This document shows, in pieces, positions 6,344 to 6,367 of a stretch of DNA of 6,367 nucleotides. A model generated the notes under the pieces. It saw only the letters and a list, made by a program, of their open reading frames with translations. It was not told the DNA's origin and did no database searches. A program made the position numbers and the translations under genes. The stretch is from NCBI GenBank assembly GCA_021845835.1, contig JAJZVE010000280.1, forward strand, positions 1 through 6,367. Reading direction: 5' to 3'. The DNA is from Pseudomonadota bacterium. Its GTDB lineage: Bacteria > Pseudomonadota > Alphaproteobacteria > Acetobacterales > Acetobacteraceae. Position 1 is the first letter of the stretch. Every line of letters begins with the position of its first letter.

Positions 6344-6363
6344 TCCATTAGGAACGTTAATCC
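6340..6363 (+). repeat. Short direct repeat TTAATCC x2
   Basis: TTAATCC occurs at 6340-6346 and 6357-6363, start to start 17 bp, overlapping and just downstream of the -10-like box of the rightward promoter candidate. It could be a tandem regulator site. Seven bases is short, so chance is a real alternative. Confidence 0.25.
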
Positions 6364-6367
6364 TGGC

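Larger units (their letters stand above)
5888..6367. other. Non-coding region upstream of the receptor operon
   Basis: About 480 bp without a convincing gene. The centre (about 6060-6220) is very GC-rich and includes a GCCGGC-TGC-GCCGGC hairpin (6091-6105). Both ends have AT-richer patches (5980-6005 and 6315-6361) where promoters are expected. The 9-mer ACGCGTCAT occurs twice (6224-6232 and 6272-6280). A small minus-strand frame here is not convincing as a protein. The layout fits a divergent intergenic control region serving the receptor operon to the left and an unseen gene to the right. Confidence 0.6.

Overview
High-GC bacterial DNA (roughly two thirds G+C by eye) from a Gram-negative organism. 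A complete TonB-dependent outer-membrane receptor is present, which requires an outer membrane and a TonB/ExbBD system. The style of the receptor plug (EVVVTATGTNI..., then a GANPAQGSAINLRGLG-like segment) and its pairing with secreted hydrolases suggest a Proteobacterium of the carbohydrate-scavenging kind, such as Xanthomonadales/Nevskiales-like gammaproteobacteria or Caulobacter/sphingomonad-like alphaproteobacteria. The sequence alone does not fix the genus.

All three recognisable genes lie on the minus strand and read right to left. From the right edge: a non-coding upstream region of about 480 bp (5888-6367); a TonB-dependent receptor of 1059 aa (5887-2708); 41 bp later an exported type-B carboxylesterase of 545 aa (2666-1029); a 392-bp non-coding gap with a strong minus-strand stem-loop (941-971); and the first 212 residues of an exported, probably lipid-anchored family 3 glycoside hydrolase (636-1), which runs off the left edge.

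The likely theme is nutrient uptake. The receptor would import a ligand across the outer membrane. The esterase would remove ester-linked groups and the GH3 enzyme would cleave beta-glycosidic bonds, both outside the cytoplasm. A TonB receptor next to secreted carbohydrate-active enzymes resembles the TonB-dependent carbohydrate-utilisation loci known from Xanthomonas and Caulobacter. An esterified plant glycoside or hemicellulose fragment is a reasonable guess at the substrate, but that is inference.

The most unusual non-coding feature is a run of nine T followed by nine G directly before the receptor start codon (5890-5907). The G run is also the only candidate ribosome-binding site, so length slippage could tune or switch receptor translation. 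The second is the stem-loop between the esterase and the GH3 gene, which pairs fully only as minus-strand RNA. At the right edge, a plausible sigma70-type promoter points rightward out of the window and suggests a divergent neighbour there. I saw no tRNA, rRNA, CRISPR array, insertion sequence or clearly new multi-gene system.
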